Origin: Mycobacterium asiaticum DSM 44297
GTDB taxonomy: Bacteria; Actinomycetota; Actinomycetes; Mycobacteriales; Mycobacteriaceae
Direction: 5' to 3'
Length of the DNA: 35,765 bases
Assembly (NCBI RefSeq): GCF_000613245.1
Contig: NZ_HG964939.1
Location: forward strand, 502,906 to 538,670
Below, one piece after another: positions 20,535 through 29,359 of the stretch. Numbering within the stretch: position 1 is the first letter of the stretch; the number at the start of each line of letters is the position of its first letter. The position numbers and the translations under genes were made by a program. The notes below the pieces were generated by a model. The model made no database searches. It was not told the origin of the DNA and worked only from the letters and a program-made list of their open reading frames with translations.

Positions 20535-22811
20535 ATGAGTGACGGCGACCAAGACGCCACTCCTGGCCATCGGCGCGCCTCCAGCGCCGCTGGCGATGAC
20601 CACCTGATTACTCCAAACCCGCAGCAGATGCGAGGCGCCGCGCCGTGGGAACGGTTCTCCACTCCGGCTATCAACGAGGACTTGTGCCGTTGGTCGGCCG
20701 GACCGGTCAGCTCGCCGGAGGCGGCGCGAGACACGCGCGACGACGACTCCGATGAGCCCGCGGGAAGCCACAACGACGGCGCGTTGAGCGTCGCCGACCT
20801 GATCGCCAGGCTCGGCGCCACCGTGTCCGAGCGCCCCAAAAACCACCACGTCGCCGAAGACTCGGATGAGCCCGAGCCGGAACCGGAACCGGAACCAGAA
20901 CCAGAACCAGAACTAGAGTCCGATCCCATCGACGACAAAGTCGCCGAAGAACTCGTCGAAATCGACGAGAAGCTGGACACCCAGGTCCTGCCGATTCCGG
21001 CGTATTCCCTACAGCTGCTCTCCGAGCTGCCTGACCTCGGCGCCGCCAACTACCCGCACGACCCTGCCGAGGACGAGCAGCACGTATCCGTGCCGACCCG
21101 GCAGCGGCGCAAACGGCGCGGCAAGACGTCCGAATCCAGCACCCGGGCACCCGAGACCCGCCGGCCCGAGCAGGCCCAGAAGGCACAGCAGGCAGAGAAG
21201 GCACAGGAACGCCAGGCGCCCGCCGGCCCCGTCCAGAAGCGTCGCCGACGACCGATCCTGATCGCGGGCCGATCGCTGCTCACGATCGTGGCGCTGCTGT
21301 CGCTGGTGATGACCGGCGGTGCGTGGAAATGGAGCACCTCTAAGAACGACAAGCTCAACACCGTCAGCGCGCTTGACCCTGGCTCGTCCGACATCGTCGA
21401 CCCCAACGGGCAGTACGGCGACGAGAACTTCCTGATCGTCGGGATGGACTCGCGGCTGGGCGCCAACGCCAACGTCGGCGCCGGTGACACCGAAGACGCC
21501 GGCGGCGCCCGTTCCGACACCGTCATGCTGGTCAACATTCCCGCGGACCGCAAAAGGGTTGTCGCCGTGTCTTTCCCGCGCGACCTGGCGATCAACCCGA
21601 TCCAGTGCGAAGCCTGGAACCCCGAGGACGGGAAATACGGACCCATCTACGACCCGAAGACCGGCAAGACGGGTCCCCGAATGGTCTACACCGAGACCAA
21701 ACTCAACTCGGCGTTTTCCTTCGGTGGACCCAAATGCCTGGTGAAGGTGGTCCAGAAGCTGTCCGGCCTGAGCGTCAACCGATTCATCGCGGTCGATTTC
21801 GTCGGCTTCGGACGCATGGTCGAGGCGCTGGGCGGAGTCGAGGTGTGCAGCACGACACCGCTGAAGGACTATGAACTCGGCACCGTGCTGGCGCACGCCG
21901 GACGGCAGATCATCGACGGACCGACCGCACTGAACTACGTGCGGGCCCGGCAGGTGACCACCGAGAGCAACGGCGACTACGGCCGCATCAAGCGTCAGCA
22001 GCTCTTCCTGTCCTCGTTGCTGCGATCGATGATCTCCGAAGACACGCTGATGAATCTGAACAAGCTCAACAACGTCGTCAACATGTTCATCGGCAACAGC
22101 TACGTCGACAACGTCAAGACAAAGGACCTGGTCGAACTCGGCCGGTCGTTGCAGCACATGGCCGCCGGGCACGTCACCTTCGTCACCGTGCCGACCGGGG
22201 TCACGGACCAGGACGGCAACGAGCCGCCCCGGACCGCCGACATGAAGGCCCTGTTCACCGCGATCATCAATGACGACCCACTGCCGTTGGAAAACGATCA
22301 GAACGCGCAGAGCCTGGGCGCATCGCGCACGTCGACCACCACCCCAACGACCCCGAAGAAGGCGCCGGAGGCCGCGCCCACCAACGAGACCCGTCGCGAG
22401 CAGGTGACCACCACCTCACCGCAGGAAGTCACGGTGCAGGTATCCAACGGAACCGGCACGGAAGGACTGGCCGCCACCGCCGCCAGTCAGCTCAAGCGCA
22501 ACGGTTTCAACGTGATGACCCCGGATGACTATCCGAGCTCATTGAAGGCGACGACCGTATTCTTCTCGCCCGGCAACGAGCAGGCCGCCGCGACGGTCGC
22601 CGCGGCCTTCGGCACCACCAAGGTGGAGCGGGTGCCCGGCATCGGCTCGGTGGTTCAGGTGGTGCTTGGTCCGGACTTCAGCTCGGTGGGCGCCCCGCCG
22701 CCCAGCGGCTCCTCGGTCAGCATGCAGATCAGCCGCAATCCAAGCAGCACGCCCACCCGGCTACCTGAGGACTTAACGGTCACAAACGCGGCCGACACTA
22801 CCTGCGAGTAG
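20535..22811 (+). CDS. cpsA: CpsA-type LytR-CpsA-Psr (LCP) family protein
   Basis: Membrane-anchored LCP protein, the family that attaches arabinogalactan to peptidoglycan; M. tuberculosis CpsA (Rv0822c) also protects against phagosomal killing. The architecture is a disordered cytosolic N-terminus (1-239) with an uninterrupted Glu-Pro dipeptide run (about 112-126) and a Lys/Gln/Ala coiled stretch. Next come a basic RRRRP stop, one membrane segment (about 240-262), and the LCP catalytic domain (about 298-500) with ARSDTVMLV and SFPRDLAI holding the conserved Arg/Asp residues. A LytR_C domain (about 630-720, VTVQVSNGTGTEGLA) follows. Its 758 residues exceed the M. tuberculosis length, mainly through the N-terminal tail. 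The start has GGAGG upstream. Confidence 0.93.
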   Translation: MSDGDQDATPGHRRASSAAGDDHLITPNPQQMRGAAPWERFSTPAINEDLCRWSAGPVSSPEAARDTRDDDSDEPAGSHNDGALSVADLIARLGATVSERPKNHHVAEDSDEPEPEPEPEPEPEPELESDPIDDKVAEELVEIDEKLDTQVLPIPAYSLQLLSELPDLGAANYPHDPAEDEQHVSVPTRQRRKRRGKTSESSTRAPETRRPEQAQKAQQAEKAQERQAPAGPVQKRRRRPILIAGRSLLTIVALLSLVMTGGAWKWSTSKNDKLNTVSALDPGSSDIVDPNGQYGDENFLIVGMDSRLGANANVGAGDTEDAGGARSDTVMLVNIPADRKRVVAVSFPRDLAINPIQCEAWNPEDGKYGPIYDPKTGKTGPRMVYTETKLNSAFSFGGPKCLVKVVQKLSGLSVNRFIAVDFVGFGRMVEALGGVEVCSTTPLKDYELGTVLAHAGRQIIDGPTALNYVRARQVTTESNGDYGRIKRQQLFLSSLLRSMISEDTLMNLNKLNNVVNMFIGNSYVDNVKTKDLVELGRSLQHMAAGHVTFVTVPTGVTDQDGNEPPRTADMKALFTAIINDDPLPLENDQNAQSLGASRTSTTTPTTPKKAPEAAPTNETRREQVTTTSPQEVTVQVSNGTGTEGLAATAASQLKRNGFNVMTPDDYPSSLKATTVFFSPGNEQAAATVAAAFGTTKVERVPGIGSVVQVVLGPDFSSVGAPPPSGSSVSMQISRNPSSTPTRLPEDLTVTNAADTTCE

Positions 22812-22841
22812 CCGCTTCACCGGATTTACACATCGAGAACG

Positions 22842-22847
22842 TAGGCT
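22842..22847 (+). promoter_or_regulatory. -10 element for phoU, leaderless spacing
   Basis: TAGGCT ends six bases before ATG 22854, and no ribosome site is present between them. This suggests that phoU has its own leaderless promoter in the short gap after cpsA. Confidence 0.5.
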
Positions 22848-22853
22848 TTAATC

Positions 22854-23492
22854 ATGAGGACCGCCTACCATGAGCAGCTCGCGGAATTGTCGGAGCGGCT
22901 CGGCGAAATGTGCGAGCTGGCCGGTCTGGCTATGGAACGGGCCACCCAAGCCCTGTTGCAAGCCGATCTGGTGCTGGCCGAGCAGGTCATCACCGACCAC
23001 GAGCGGATTTCGGCGCTCAGCGCGCAGGCCGAGGAAAGTGCCTTCGTGCTGCTCGCCCTGCAGGCACCGGTCGCGGGCGACCTGCGGGCGATCGTCAGCG
23101 CGATCCAAATCGTGGCCGACATCGACCGGATGGGTGCGCTCGCCCTGCACGTCGCCAAAATCGCCCGCCGCCGCCATCCCCAGCACGCCCTGCCCGAAGA
23201 GGTCAACGGCTACTTTGCCGAAATGGGCCGCGTGGCAGTCGAATTGGGCAACAGCGCCCAGGAGGTCCTGCAGACCCGCGACCCGGAGAAGGCCGCCCGC
23301 ATTCGTGAAGAAGACGATGCGATGGACGACCTGCACCGGCACCTGTTCAGCGTGCTGATGGATCGGGAATGGCGATACGGGGTGGCTGCCGCCGTGGACG
23401 TGACCTTGCTGGGACGGTTCTACGAACGCTTCGCCGACCACGCGGTCGAGGTGGCGCGCCGGGTCATCTTCCAGGCCACCGGCACACACTAG
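22854..23492 (+). CDS. phoU: PhoU-family phosphate regulator (PhoY2-like)
   Basis: Two-repeat PhoU helical bundle, 212 residues, linking the Pst importer to the SenX3-RegX3 two-component system and keeping phosphate-starvation genes off. Two PhoU repeats occupy about 1-105 and 110-205, with metal-binding motifs of the type DxxxD/ExxxD (QAEESAFVLLALQAP..., EEDDAMDDLHRHLF, FYERFADHAVEVARR). In M. tuberculosis PhoY1/PhoY2 loss alters persistence. It is convergent with pstB, only six bases from its stop. This is equivalent to Rv0821c. Confidence 0.95.
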   Translation: MRTAYHEQLAELSERLGEMCELAGLAMERATQALLQADLVLAEQVITDHERISALSAQAEESAFVLLALQAPVAGDLRAIVSAIQIVADIDRMGALALHVAKIARRRHPQHALPEEVNGYFAEMGRVAVELGNSAQEVLQTRDPEKAARIREEDDAMDDLHRHLFSVLMDREWRYGVAAAVDVTLLGRFYERFADHAVEVARRVIFQATGTH

Positions 23493-23498
23493 GGCGGT

Positions 23499-24275
23499 TC
23501 AGCCGAACCGGCCAGAGATGTAGTCCTCGGTGGCGCGCTGGTTGGGGTTGGAGAAGATCTTCTCGGTGTCGTCGATTTCGATCAGCCGCCCCGGTTTGCC
23601 CACCGCTTCGAGGTTGAAGAACGCCGTCTGATCGCTCACCCGAGCGGCCTGCTGCATGTTGTGGGTGACGATCACGATCGTGTACTCCTGCTTCAAGTCG
23701 CTGATCAGGTCTTCGATCGCCATCGTCGAGATGGGGTCCAGCGCGGAACACGGTTCGTCCATCAGCAGCACGTCCGGCTGCACCGCAATGGCCCGCGCGA
23801 TACACAAACGTTGCTGCTGACCGCCGGACAGTCCGCCGCCCGGCTTGTCCAGCCTGTCCTTGACTTCGTCCCAGAGGTTTGCCCCGCGCAACGAGTGCTC
23901 GGCGGTCTCGTCGAGTATCTGACGCTTCCGCACCCCTTGCAGCTTCAGCCCCGCCACCACATTGTCGCGAATCGACATGGCGGGGAACGGGTTCGGCCGC
24001 TGAAACACCATGCCGATGGCCCGGCGCACCCCGACCGGGTCGATTCGGGCGCCGTAGATGTTCTCGTCGTCGAGCAGCACGCTGCCTTCCACCCGGGCGC
24101 CGGGAATGACCTCGTGCATCCGGTTCAGCGTGCGCAACACGGTTGTCTTGCCGCATCCCGACGGTCCGATGAACGCGGTTACGCTGCGCGGCAGGACCGA
24201 CAGCGACACGTCCGCGACCGCATGGAACGCGCCGTAGTAGATGTTGACCTCTTTGAGGTCCAACCGTTTAGCCAC
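23499..24275 (-). CDS. pstB: Phosphate ABC transporter ATP-binding protein PstB (PhoT)
   Basis: Cytosolic ATPase of the high-affinity phosphate importer, 258 residues. Walker A is GPSGCGKTT, the signature LSGGQQQRLCIARA, Walker B VLLMDEPCSALDP, and the switch His is in VTHNM. Last gene of the pstSCAB operon, 20 bases after pstA. The M. tuberculosis counterpart at this locus is phoT (Rv0820). Confidence 0.97.
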   Translation of the reverse strand: MAKRLDLKEVNIYYGAFHAVADVSLSVLPRSVTAFIGPSGCGKTTVLRTLNRMHEVIPGARVEGSVLLDDENIYGARIDPVGVRRAIGMVFQRPNPFPAMSIRDNVVAGLKLQGVRKRQILDETAEHSLRGANLWDEVKDRLDKPGGGLSGGQQQRLCIARAIAVQPDVLLMDEPCSALDPISTMAIEDLISDLKQEYTIVIVTHNMQQAARVSDQTAFFNLEAVGKPGRLIEIDDTEKIFSNPNQRATEDYISGRFG

Positions 24276-24295
24276 GTGTTAAAGCTCCTGCCTCA

Positions 24296-25225
24296 TTACC
24301 GCCGTACATTGTCAAGTCTTCGTCGGGCAAAGATCTTCACGACCACCCGGGCGCCGATGTTGATCATTGCAATCAGCATGATCAGAGTCAGCGCCGCGCC
24401 CCAGAGCCGATCCGTGGGGACCTCGTTGGCGCCGGCTCCGGCGGTGGTCTGGTCATACATCATGCCGGGCAGCGAACCCATGAACCCGCTGAACATGTCG
24501 AAGTTCATCTCGTGCGAATAGCCGACCAGGATCAACAACGGCGACGTCTCCCCCAGCACCCGGGCCAGCGCCAGCAGGATCCCGGTGAGGATGCCGGACA
24601 AGCCGGTCGGTAGCACCACCCTGGCTATGGTCTTCCACTTGGGTATCCCTAACGCGTAAGCCGCCTCCCGCAGGTCCACCGGTACGATGCGCAGCATTTC
24701 CTCGGTCGCCCGGGCGATCACCGGGAGCATCAACAACACCAGCGCCAAGGCCACCGCGAACTGAGACCGCGGTAGACCCAGCGCCGCCACCCATACCGCA
24801 TAGATGAACAGCGCGGCGATGATCGAGGGCACCCCGGCCAGGATATCCACGGTGAAGCTGACCAGCCGGGCCAGCAAGCTGCGGCCGCCGTATTCGGCCA
24901 GGTAGATGCCGACCAGAACACCGATCGGGATCGAGATCACCGCGCATGCCACGCCCAGCAGCAGCGTGCCGACGATCGCGTGGTAGGCGCCGCCGCCGGC
25001 GTCCAGGGCGGTGATGCCGGCCTGCGAATGGGTCCACCAGTCACTCGCGGTGAGGGCGCGGAACCCCTTGACCACCACCGAACACAACACCCACACCAGC
25101 GGGGTCAGCGCGATCCCCATTGCCAGCGTGACCAGCACGGTGGCCAGGCCGTCAGCGATGCGGCGGCGCCAGCCCAACCCGGAGATGGCCCGCCACTTCA
25201 GCGGGCGGTCCAGCATCGAGGTCAT
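24296..25225 (-). CDS. pstA: Phosphate ABC transporter permease PstA
   Basis: Inner-membrane permease, 309 residues, six hydrophobic segments expected; clear ones near residues 30-52, 82-105, 118-145, 150-172 and 280-300. The EAA-type coupling motif that contacts PstB is present in EAAYALGIPKWKTIARVVLP. Start ATG 25225 overlaps the pstC stop by four bases (ATGA). The open frame continues upstream inside pstC, but that part is a shadow. Confidence 0.95.
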   Translation of the reverse strand: MTSMLDRPLKWRAISGLGWRRRIADGLATVLVTLAMGIALTPLVWVLCSVVVKGFRALTASDWWTHSQAGITALDAGGGAYHAIVGTLLLGVACAVISIPIGVLVGIYLAEYGGRSLLARLVSFTVDILAGVPSIIAALFIYAVWVAALGLPRSQFAVALALVLLMLPVIARATEEMLRIVPVDLREAAYALGIPKWKTIARVVLPTGLSGILTGILLALARVLGETSPLLILVGYSHEMNFDMFSGFMGSLPGMMYDQTTAGAGANEVPTDRLWGAALTLIMLIAMINIGARVVVKIFARRRLDNVRR

Positions 25226-26259
25226 GCCTGCGGCCTTCCGGCCCGGGTGCCCGCGACCGCGCTGCGTGCCAGTGCGTTGACGACGAAGGTGAGCCCGAAC
25301 AGCACCAGCCCGGCGGCCATGTAGGCGCCGGCCTTGTACTGATTGTCGAATTCGGTTGCGGTGGCCGCGATTTTGGTGGCGAAGGTGGATCCCCCGTCGA
25401 ACAGCGACCAGCCGAACGCCTCCTGGGTGCCGCGCAGGATGATCAGCAGTGCCATCGTCTCGCCCAGCGCCCGGCCCAGGCCAAGGATGGCGCCGCTGAG
25501 GAATCCGGAGCGGCCGAAGGGCAGTACGGTCGTCTTGACCACTTCCCAGCGGGTGGCGCCCAGCGCGAGCGCCGCCTCGATCTGTCCCTGCGGCGTCTGG
25601 ACGAACACTTCGCGGGTGACCGCGGTGATGATCGGCAGAATCATCACCGCCAGCACGATCCCGGCGGTGAAAACGGTGCCGCCGCCGGCCAGCGACGCGT
25701 TGCCGGTAGCGAACAGAAAACAGTGCCCCAGGTGCGCGTTCAACCAACCGGCCACCGGCCGCAGCTCGGGCGCCAGCACATGCAGGCCCCACACGCCGTA
25801 GATGATCGACGGCACCGCCGCCAGCAGGTCAACGAGGTAGGAGAACAGGGCCGCGGTCCTGCGGGTCGCGTATTGAGTGATGTAGATCGCCACGCCCAGC
25901 GCCACCGGCATCGCCACCAGCAACGCGAACAACGACACGAAGACCGTGACATGCAGCAGGTCCAGGATGCCGAAGTGCATCGCCGAGGTGTCGGTGGTGA
26001 CCCAGTTGCCGCCGTAGGTGAAGAAGTTTTCCTTGTTCCGGGCCAGCGCCGGCAGGGCGCGCCACGCCAGAAAGCCGCCGATGGCGGCGATCAGTAGCAC
26101 GATCAGCAGGCCGGAGCCCTCCGCCAGGCGGCGAAAAATCCGTTCCCCCAGTTGCGGCTTGCCGTATCCCCAGGGGCTGATCGGGACGGCGGGCGGTTCC
26201 GGGAAGGGCGCGGCCACCACCTCCCCGGCACCGGCGTCGGAGGGGTTTGGCGTCGTCAC
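25222..26259 (-). CDS. pstC: Phosphate ABC transporter permease PstC
   Basis: Inner-membrane permease partner of PstA, 345 residues, with a Pro-rich cytosolic N-terminus followed by hydrophobic helices (first at about 48-70). The coupling loop EAALALGATRWEVVKTTVLP is conserved. The start is GTG 26259, 49 bases after the pstS stop. Translation is coupled to pstA by ATGA overlap. Confidence 0.95.
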   Translation of the reverse strand: MTTPNPSDAGAGEVVAAPFPEPPAVPISPWGYGKPQLGERIFRRLAEGSGLLIVLLIAAIGGFLAWRALPALARNKENFFTYGGNWVTTDTSAMHFGILDLLHVTVFVSLFALLVAMPVALGVAIYITQYATRRTAALFSYLVDLLAAVPSIIYGVWGLHVLAPELRPVAGWLNAHLGHCFLFATGNASLAGGGTVFTAGIVLAVMILPIITAVTREVFVQTPQGQIEAALALGATRWEVVKTTVLPFGRSGFLSGAILGLGRALGETMALLIILRGTQEAFGWSLFDGGSTFATKIAATATEFDNQYKAGAYMAAGLVLFGLTFVVNALARSAVAGTRAGRPQA

Positions 26260-26308
26260 TATGGTCCTGTCCGTCGAGCCGGCCCGGACGAACCCCGTGC
26301 ACGAACCG

Positions 26309-27427
26309 TTACTGCACTGCGCCGATCGCGGCGACCAGGCGCTCCTTGACTTTATCCGGCAGCGGGACGTACCCGGCGGAAGAAAGACCCGTTTGGCCGC
26401 TGTTGACCGCGGTGGTGAGAAACGCCTTGACGGCCGTGGCAGTGTCCGGGTCGTAGCCCTTCGAGCACACGATCTCGTAGGTGGCCATCACCAGCGGGTA
26501 CGAGGTCGGTTCCGTGGCAGCGAACATCGGGCTCAACTCCAGCACCAGGTCATTGCCCCGGGCGGCGAATGTGACGGCATTGGTGGCGTTGCGGGCGGTC
26601 TGATCGGTGAGCGCCACCACGCCGTTGCCGGTATCGAGTTGTGCGAACGGCACGCCGGCACGGTCGGCGAAACCCTTCTCCACATAGCCGATACCGCCCG
26701 GGGTGGCCTGCACCCCCTGGATGACGCCGGCCGACCGCTCGGCGCCTTCACCGACGCCACCCTGGAATTCGGTGCCGACACCACGCGCCCAACTCTGGGG
26801 TGCGGCTGCCGTGAGGTACTTCTGGAAGTTGTCGGTCGTTCCCGACGAGTCCTTCCGGTAGATCGGCGTGATCTTGGTGTCGGGAAGAACCACACCGGGA
26901 TTGAGTGCCTGCAGTATCGGGTCGTTCCACATCCGGATCCCGCCGCTGAAGATCTTGGCCAGCGCATCGGCGTCGAGCACCAACTTCGGCACGCCGGTCA
27001 GGTTGTACACCAGCGCGATCGGACCGAACACCAGCGGCAGGTCCCAGGCGGGATTTCCGTTGCAGCGTCTGGTGGCCGGATTGATCTGGGTAGCGGTCAA
27101 CGGCGAATCTGATCCGGCGAAGTCGACATGGCCGGCGACGAACTGCGCCCGGCCTGCGCCGGAACCAGTTGCGTTGTACGCCACGGACTTCCCCGGGCAC
27201 AGCTGGCCCCACACCTGGTTGAACATCGCGACGGCGATCTGCTGCGCCGTCGACCCCTCCGCGGTCAGCTTGTCCTTCCCGCCGCAGGCGCCACCGCCGG
27301 CAGGCGACCCCGAGATGGGTGTCGAGGCACCGCGGTTGTCATCGCTGCCGCAGGCCGTCACAGCTGCCCCACAGGCCATTGCGGCCACCGCCAGGGCTGT
27401 TGCCCTTTTCACCGAGGCGAGTTTCAC
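26309..27427 (-). CDS. pstS: Phosphate-binding lipoprotein PstS
   Basis: Periplasmic-type phosphate receptor anchored as lipoprotein, 372 residues. The signal peptide starting at GTG 27427 ends with the lipobox AVTAC, Cys about 26. Phosphate-binding loops GSTAQQ, GSGAGRAQFV, DFAGSDSPL and RKDSSGTTDNF fit PstS. The open frame extends 58 codons upstream, but those residues are Arg/Thr/Ser-rich and unlike a signal peptide, so the later start is preferred. It leads the operon pstS-pstC-pstA-pstB; 70 bases separate it from mshD. PhoU and, by family knowledge, RegX3 should control it. Confidence 0.94.
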   Translation of the reverse strand: MKLASVKRATALAVAAMACGAAVTACGSDDNRGASTPISGSPAGGGACGGKDKLTAEGSTAQQIAVAMFNQVWGQLCPGKSVAYNATGSGAGRAQFVAGHVDFAGSDSPLTATQINPATRRCNGNPAWDLPLVFGPIALVYNLTGVPKLVLDADALAKIFSGGIRMWNDPILQALNPGVVLPDTKITPIYRKDSSGTTDNFQKYLTAAAPQSWARGVGTEFQGGVGEGAERSAGVIQGVQATPGGIGYVEKGFADRAGVPFAQLDTGNGVVALTDQTARNATNAVTFAARGNDLVLELSPMFAATEPTSYPLVMATYEIVCSKGYDPDTATAVKAFLTTAVNSGQTGLSSAGYVPLPDKVKERLVAAIGAVQ

Positions 27428-27497
27428 CGATCCCGCTTCCGCCGATACTGTCCCGCCACGGTATGCCCTCTTGCTGAGACCGACACGCAGGCGATGC

Positions 27498-28427
27498 TCA
27501 GTTTCCGGCGGGTGCCGCCGCGTAGGCGGTGTCGACGCTGTAGACGCTGAAGCCCGTCTTCTCATAGGTTCGCACCGCGGCCGCGTTGTCGGACTCGACA
27601 TAGAGCAGTGCCGTGGGATTCGGGCGGTCGGCCAGTCGCTGAGCCAACGACCTGAGCCCGATGGCCGTCAACCACTGGCCCAGCCCGCTGCCCTGTGCGG
27701 CGGGGTCGACGCCCAGCACGTAAACCTCGCCCAGCCCGGCGGGGTCGGGATGCACCTTGGTCCAATGGAAGCCCAACAAGACCTCGGATTGCGGACCGGC
27801 GAAAGCCAGGAAGAGTCCGTCCGGGTCGAACCAGGGTTCGTTTCGCCGCTCGTCGATCTCGGCGTCGGTCCACCCGCCCTGCTCCGGGTGGTAGGCGAAC
27901 GCGGCATTGTTGACCCGCAGCAACTCGGCGTCGTCGGACGAGCCGCGGTAGGTGCGGACGTGGACGCCGCGCAGCCGGTCGGGAATGACCGGTTCGGCGA
28001 TATCGCGCAGCGGGCGGCGCATTTGCAGCAGCTCACGGACGGCGATTAGGTCCAACGCCGCCGCGGTGGCCTTGGCGGCATCCAGCGTGCCGTGGGCCCA
28101 GAATTGGTTGCGGCCATCGGTTTTGGCCAATGCCGCGCGCGCCAGTGCCGCGCCGATGCCGTGGCGCCGGGCGCGTGGGTGCACCACGAGTTCCGCCATC
28201 TCTCCGGCCGCATCGCGCGGCGGCGTCAGATTGAGGTAACCGGTGATGACCTTGCCGGCGGATTCATCGATGGCCAGCAGGTGGTCGGTGCGTTGGTGCG
28301 GCAGTTCCCGCAACACCTGCTCGCCCACCGGCGCGACCCCATCGGATTCGGTCGCCGCAGAGACGAGTTCACGTATTTGCTGCTGTTCCTCGGCGGTCAG
28401 CGCCGAGCGCCATTCGGGCGTGGTCAC
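27498..28427 (-). CDS. mshD: Mycothiol synthase MshD
   Basis: Tandem GNAT acetyltransferase, 309 residues, adding the acetyl group to Cys-GlcN-Ins in the last step of mycothiol synthesis. The N-terminal GNAT (about 1-140) and the C-terminal active GNAT (about 150-305) with VYVLGVDPAAQGSGLGQWL (acetyl-CoA loop QxxGxG) are visible. ALLYVESDNAAAVRTYEKTGF is the usual GNAT closing motif. Its start overlaps the glnR stop by four bases, as in M. tuberculosis (Rv0818-Rv0819). Confidence 0.95.
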   Translation of the reverse strand: MTTPEWRSALTAEEQQQIRELVSAATESDGVAPVGEQVLRELPHQRTDHLLAIDESAGKVITGYLNLTPPRDAAGEMAELVVHPRARRHGIGAALARAALAKTDGRNQFWAHGTLDAAKATAAALDLIAVRELLQMRRPLRDIAEPVIPDRLRGVHVRTYRGSSDDAELLRVNNAAFAYHPEQGGWTDAEIDERRNEPWFDPDGLFLAFAGPQSEVLLGFHWTKVHPDPAGLGEVYVLGVDPAAQGSGLGQWLTAIGLRSLAQRLADRPNPTALLYVESDNAAAVRTYEKTGFSVYSVDTAYAAAPAGN

Positions 28428-29188
28428 TGACTGCGCAACGGGTCGCCCACTGGTTCTCCCAGACCGTCGGCCTCGGCGTCGGCCTGGTCATCCTCGGTCT
28501 CGGCGGCCGGCGCCCGCCCGCGCGCCGGGCGCACCGCCTTGTAGCCCACGTTGCGGACCGTGCCGATCAGCGCTTCGTGCTCGGAGCCGAGTTTGGCGCG
28601 CAGGCGACGCACGTGCACGTCGACTGTGCGGGTGCCACCGAAGAAGTCGTAGCCCCACACCTCGTGTAACAGCTGAGCGCGGGTGAATACCCGGCCGGCG
28701 TGTTGGGCCAGATACTTCAGCAACTCGAATTCCTTGTAGGTGAGGTCCAGCGGCCGGCCGCGCAGCCGGGCCGTGTAGGTGCCCTCGTCGATCACCAGCT
28801 CACCCAGGCTCACCTTGCCCGCGCTCTCCTGGTCGGCCAGGCCGCCGCGACGGCCGACCACCAGCCGCAGCCGGGCGTCGATCTCCGCCGGCCCCGTACT
28901 GGGCAACAGAATCTCGTCCAGGCCCCAGTCGGCGCTGACGGCCACCAGCCCGCCCTCACTCACCACCGCGAGAACCGGAACCGACCGGCCGGCCGTGCTG
29001 AGCAGGCGGCACAGCCCGCGCGCGGCCGACAGATCGTTGCGCGCGTCGACGAGCACGGCATCAGCGTTGCCCGCCTCCAGTAGTGAAGAAGCCTCGGCCG
29101 GCGCTGTCCGCACGCTGTGGGGAAGCAGCGACAGCGACGGCAGGACGGGGTCCGGGTACAGCTCCGAGGTCAGCAGTAATAGGTCCAA
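28424..29188 (-). CDS. glnR: GlnR, OmpR-type nitrogen regulator
   Basis: Transcription factor controlling nitrogen assimilation, 254 residues. The N-terminal receiver-like domain (1-120) is of the atypical GlnR kind, working without classical phosphorylation. The winged helix (about 130-228) contains LTYKEFELLKYLAQHAGRVF and VDVHVRRLRAKLG, standard for OmpR-type DNA binding. The tail is acidic and disordered. The start is TTG 29188 with GGAGGGG five bases upstream. Divergent from lmeA. Translationally overlaps mshD. Confidence 0.95.
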   Translation of the reverse strand: MDLLLLTSELYPDPVLPSLSLLPHSVRTAPAEASSLLEAGNADAVLVDARNDLSAARGLCRLLSTAGRSVPVLAVVSEGGLVAVSADWGLDEILLPSTGPAEIDARLRLVVGRRGGLADQESAGKVSLGELVIDEGTYTARLRGRPLDLTYKEFELLKYLAQHAGRVFTRAQLLHEVWGYDFFGGTRTVDVHVRRLRAKLGSEHEALIGTVRNVGYKAVRPARGRAPAAETEDDQADAEADGLGEPVGDPLRSQ

Positions 29189-29359
29189 CTAGCCCCTCCA
29201 GCCTCGTGGTTAGGCCTCCCAAACTCATCGCGACATATGACGTTAGCGGTCAGCTCACCTAACGATAACTTGCTACCTGGGCTTTCGCCTCGCGACGAGC
29301 CTGTCCGAGATCGACGTCACCAATACAACACGGTCCACCGGCGATGTCACAATGTCCGG

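Noticed and set aside
20868..20916. Simple repeat in cpsA
   Set aside because: It encodes an in-frame Glu-Pro run in a disordered tail. Length may vary between strains but no separate element is present.
24296..25792. 498-residue PstA
   Set aside because: The extension lies inside pstC and reads as out-of-frame sequence. ATG 25225 gives normal length and a four-base overlap.
26309..27601. Longer PstS starting 58 codons earlier
   Set aside because: The extra residues are Arg/Thr/Ser-rich and would bury the lipoprotein signal peptide, so GTG 27427 is preferred.
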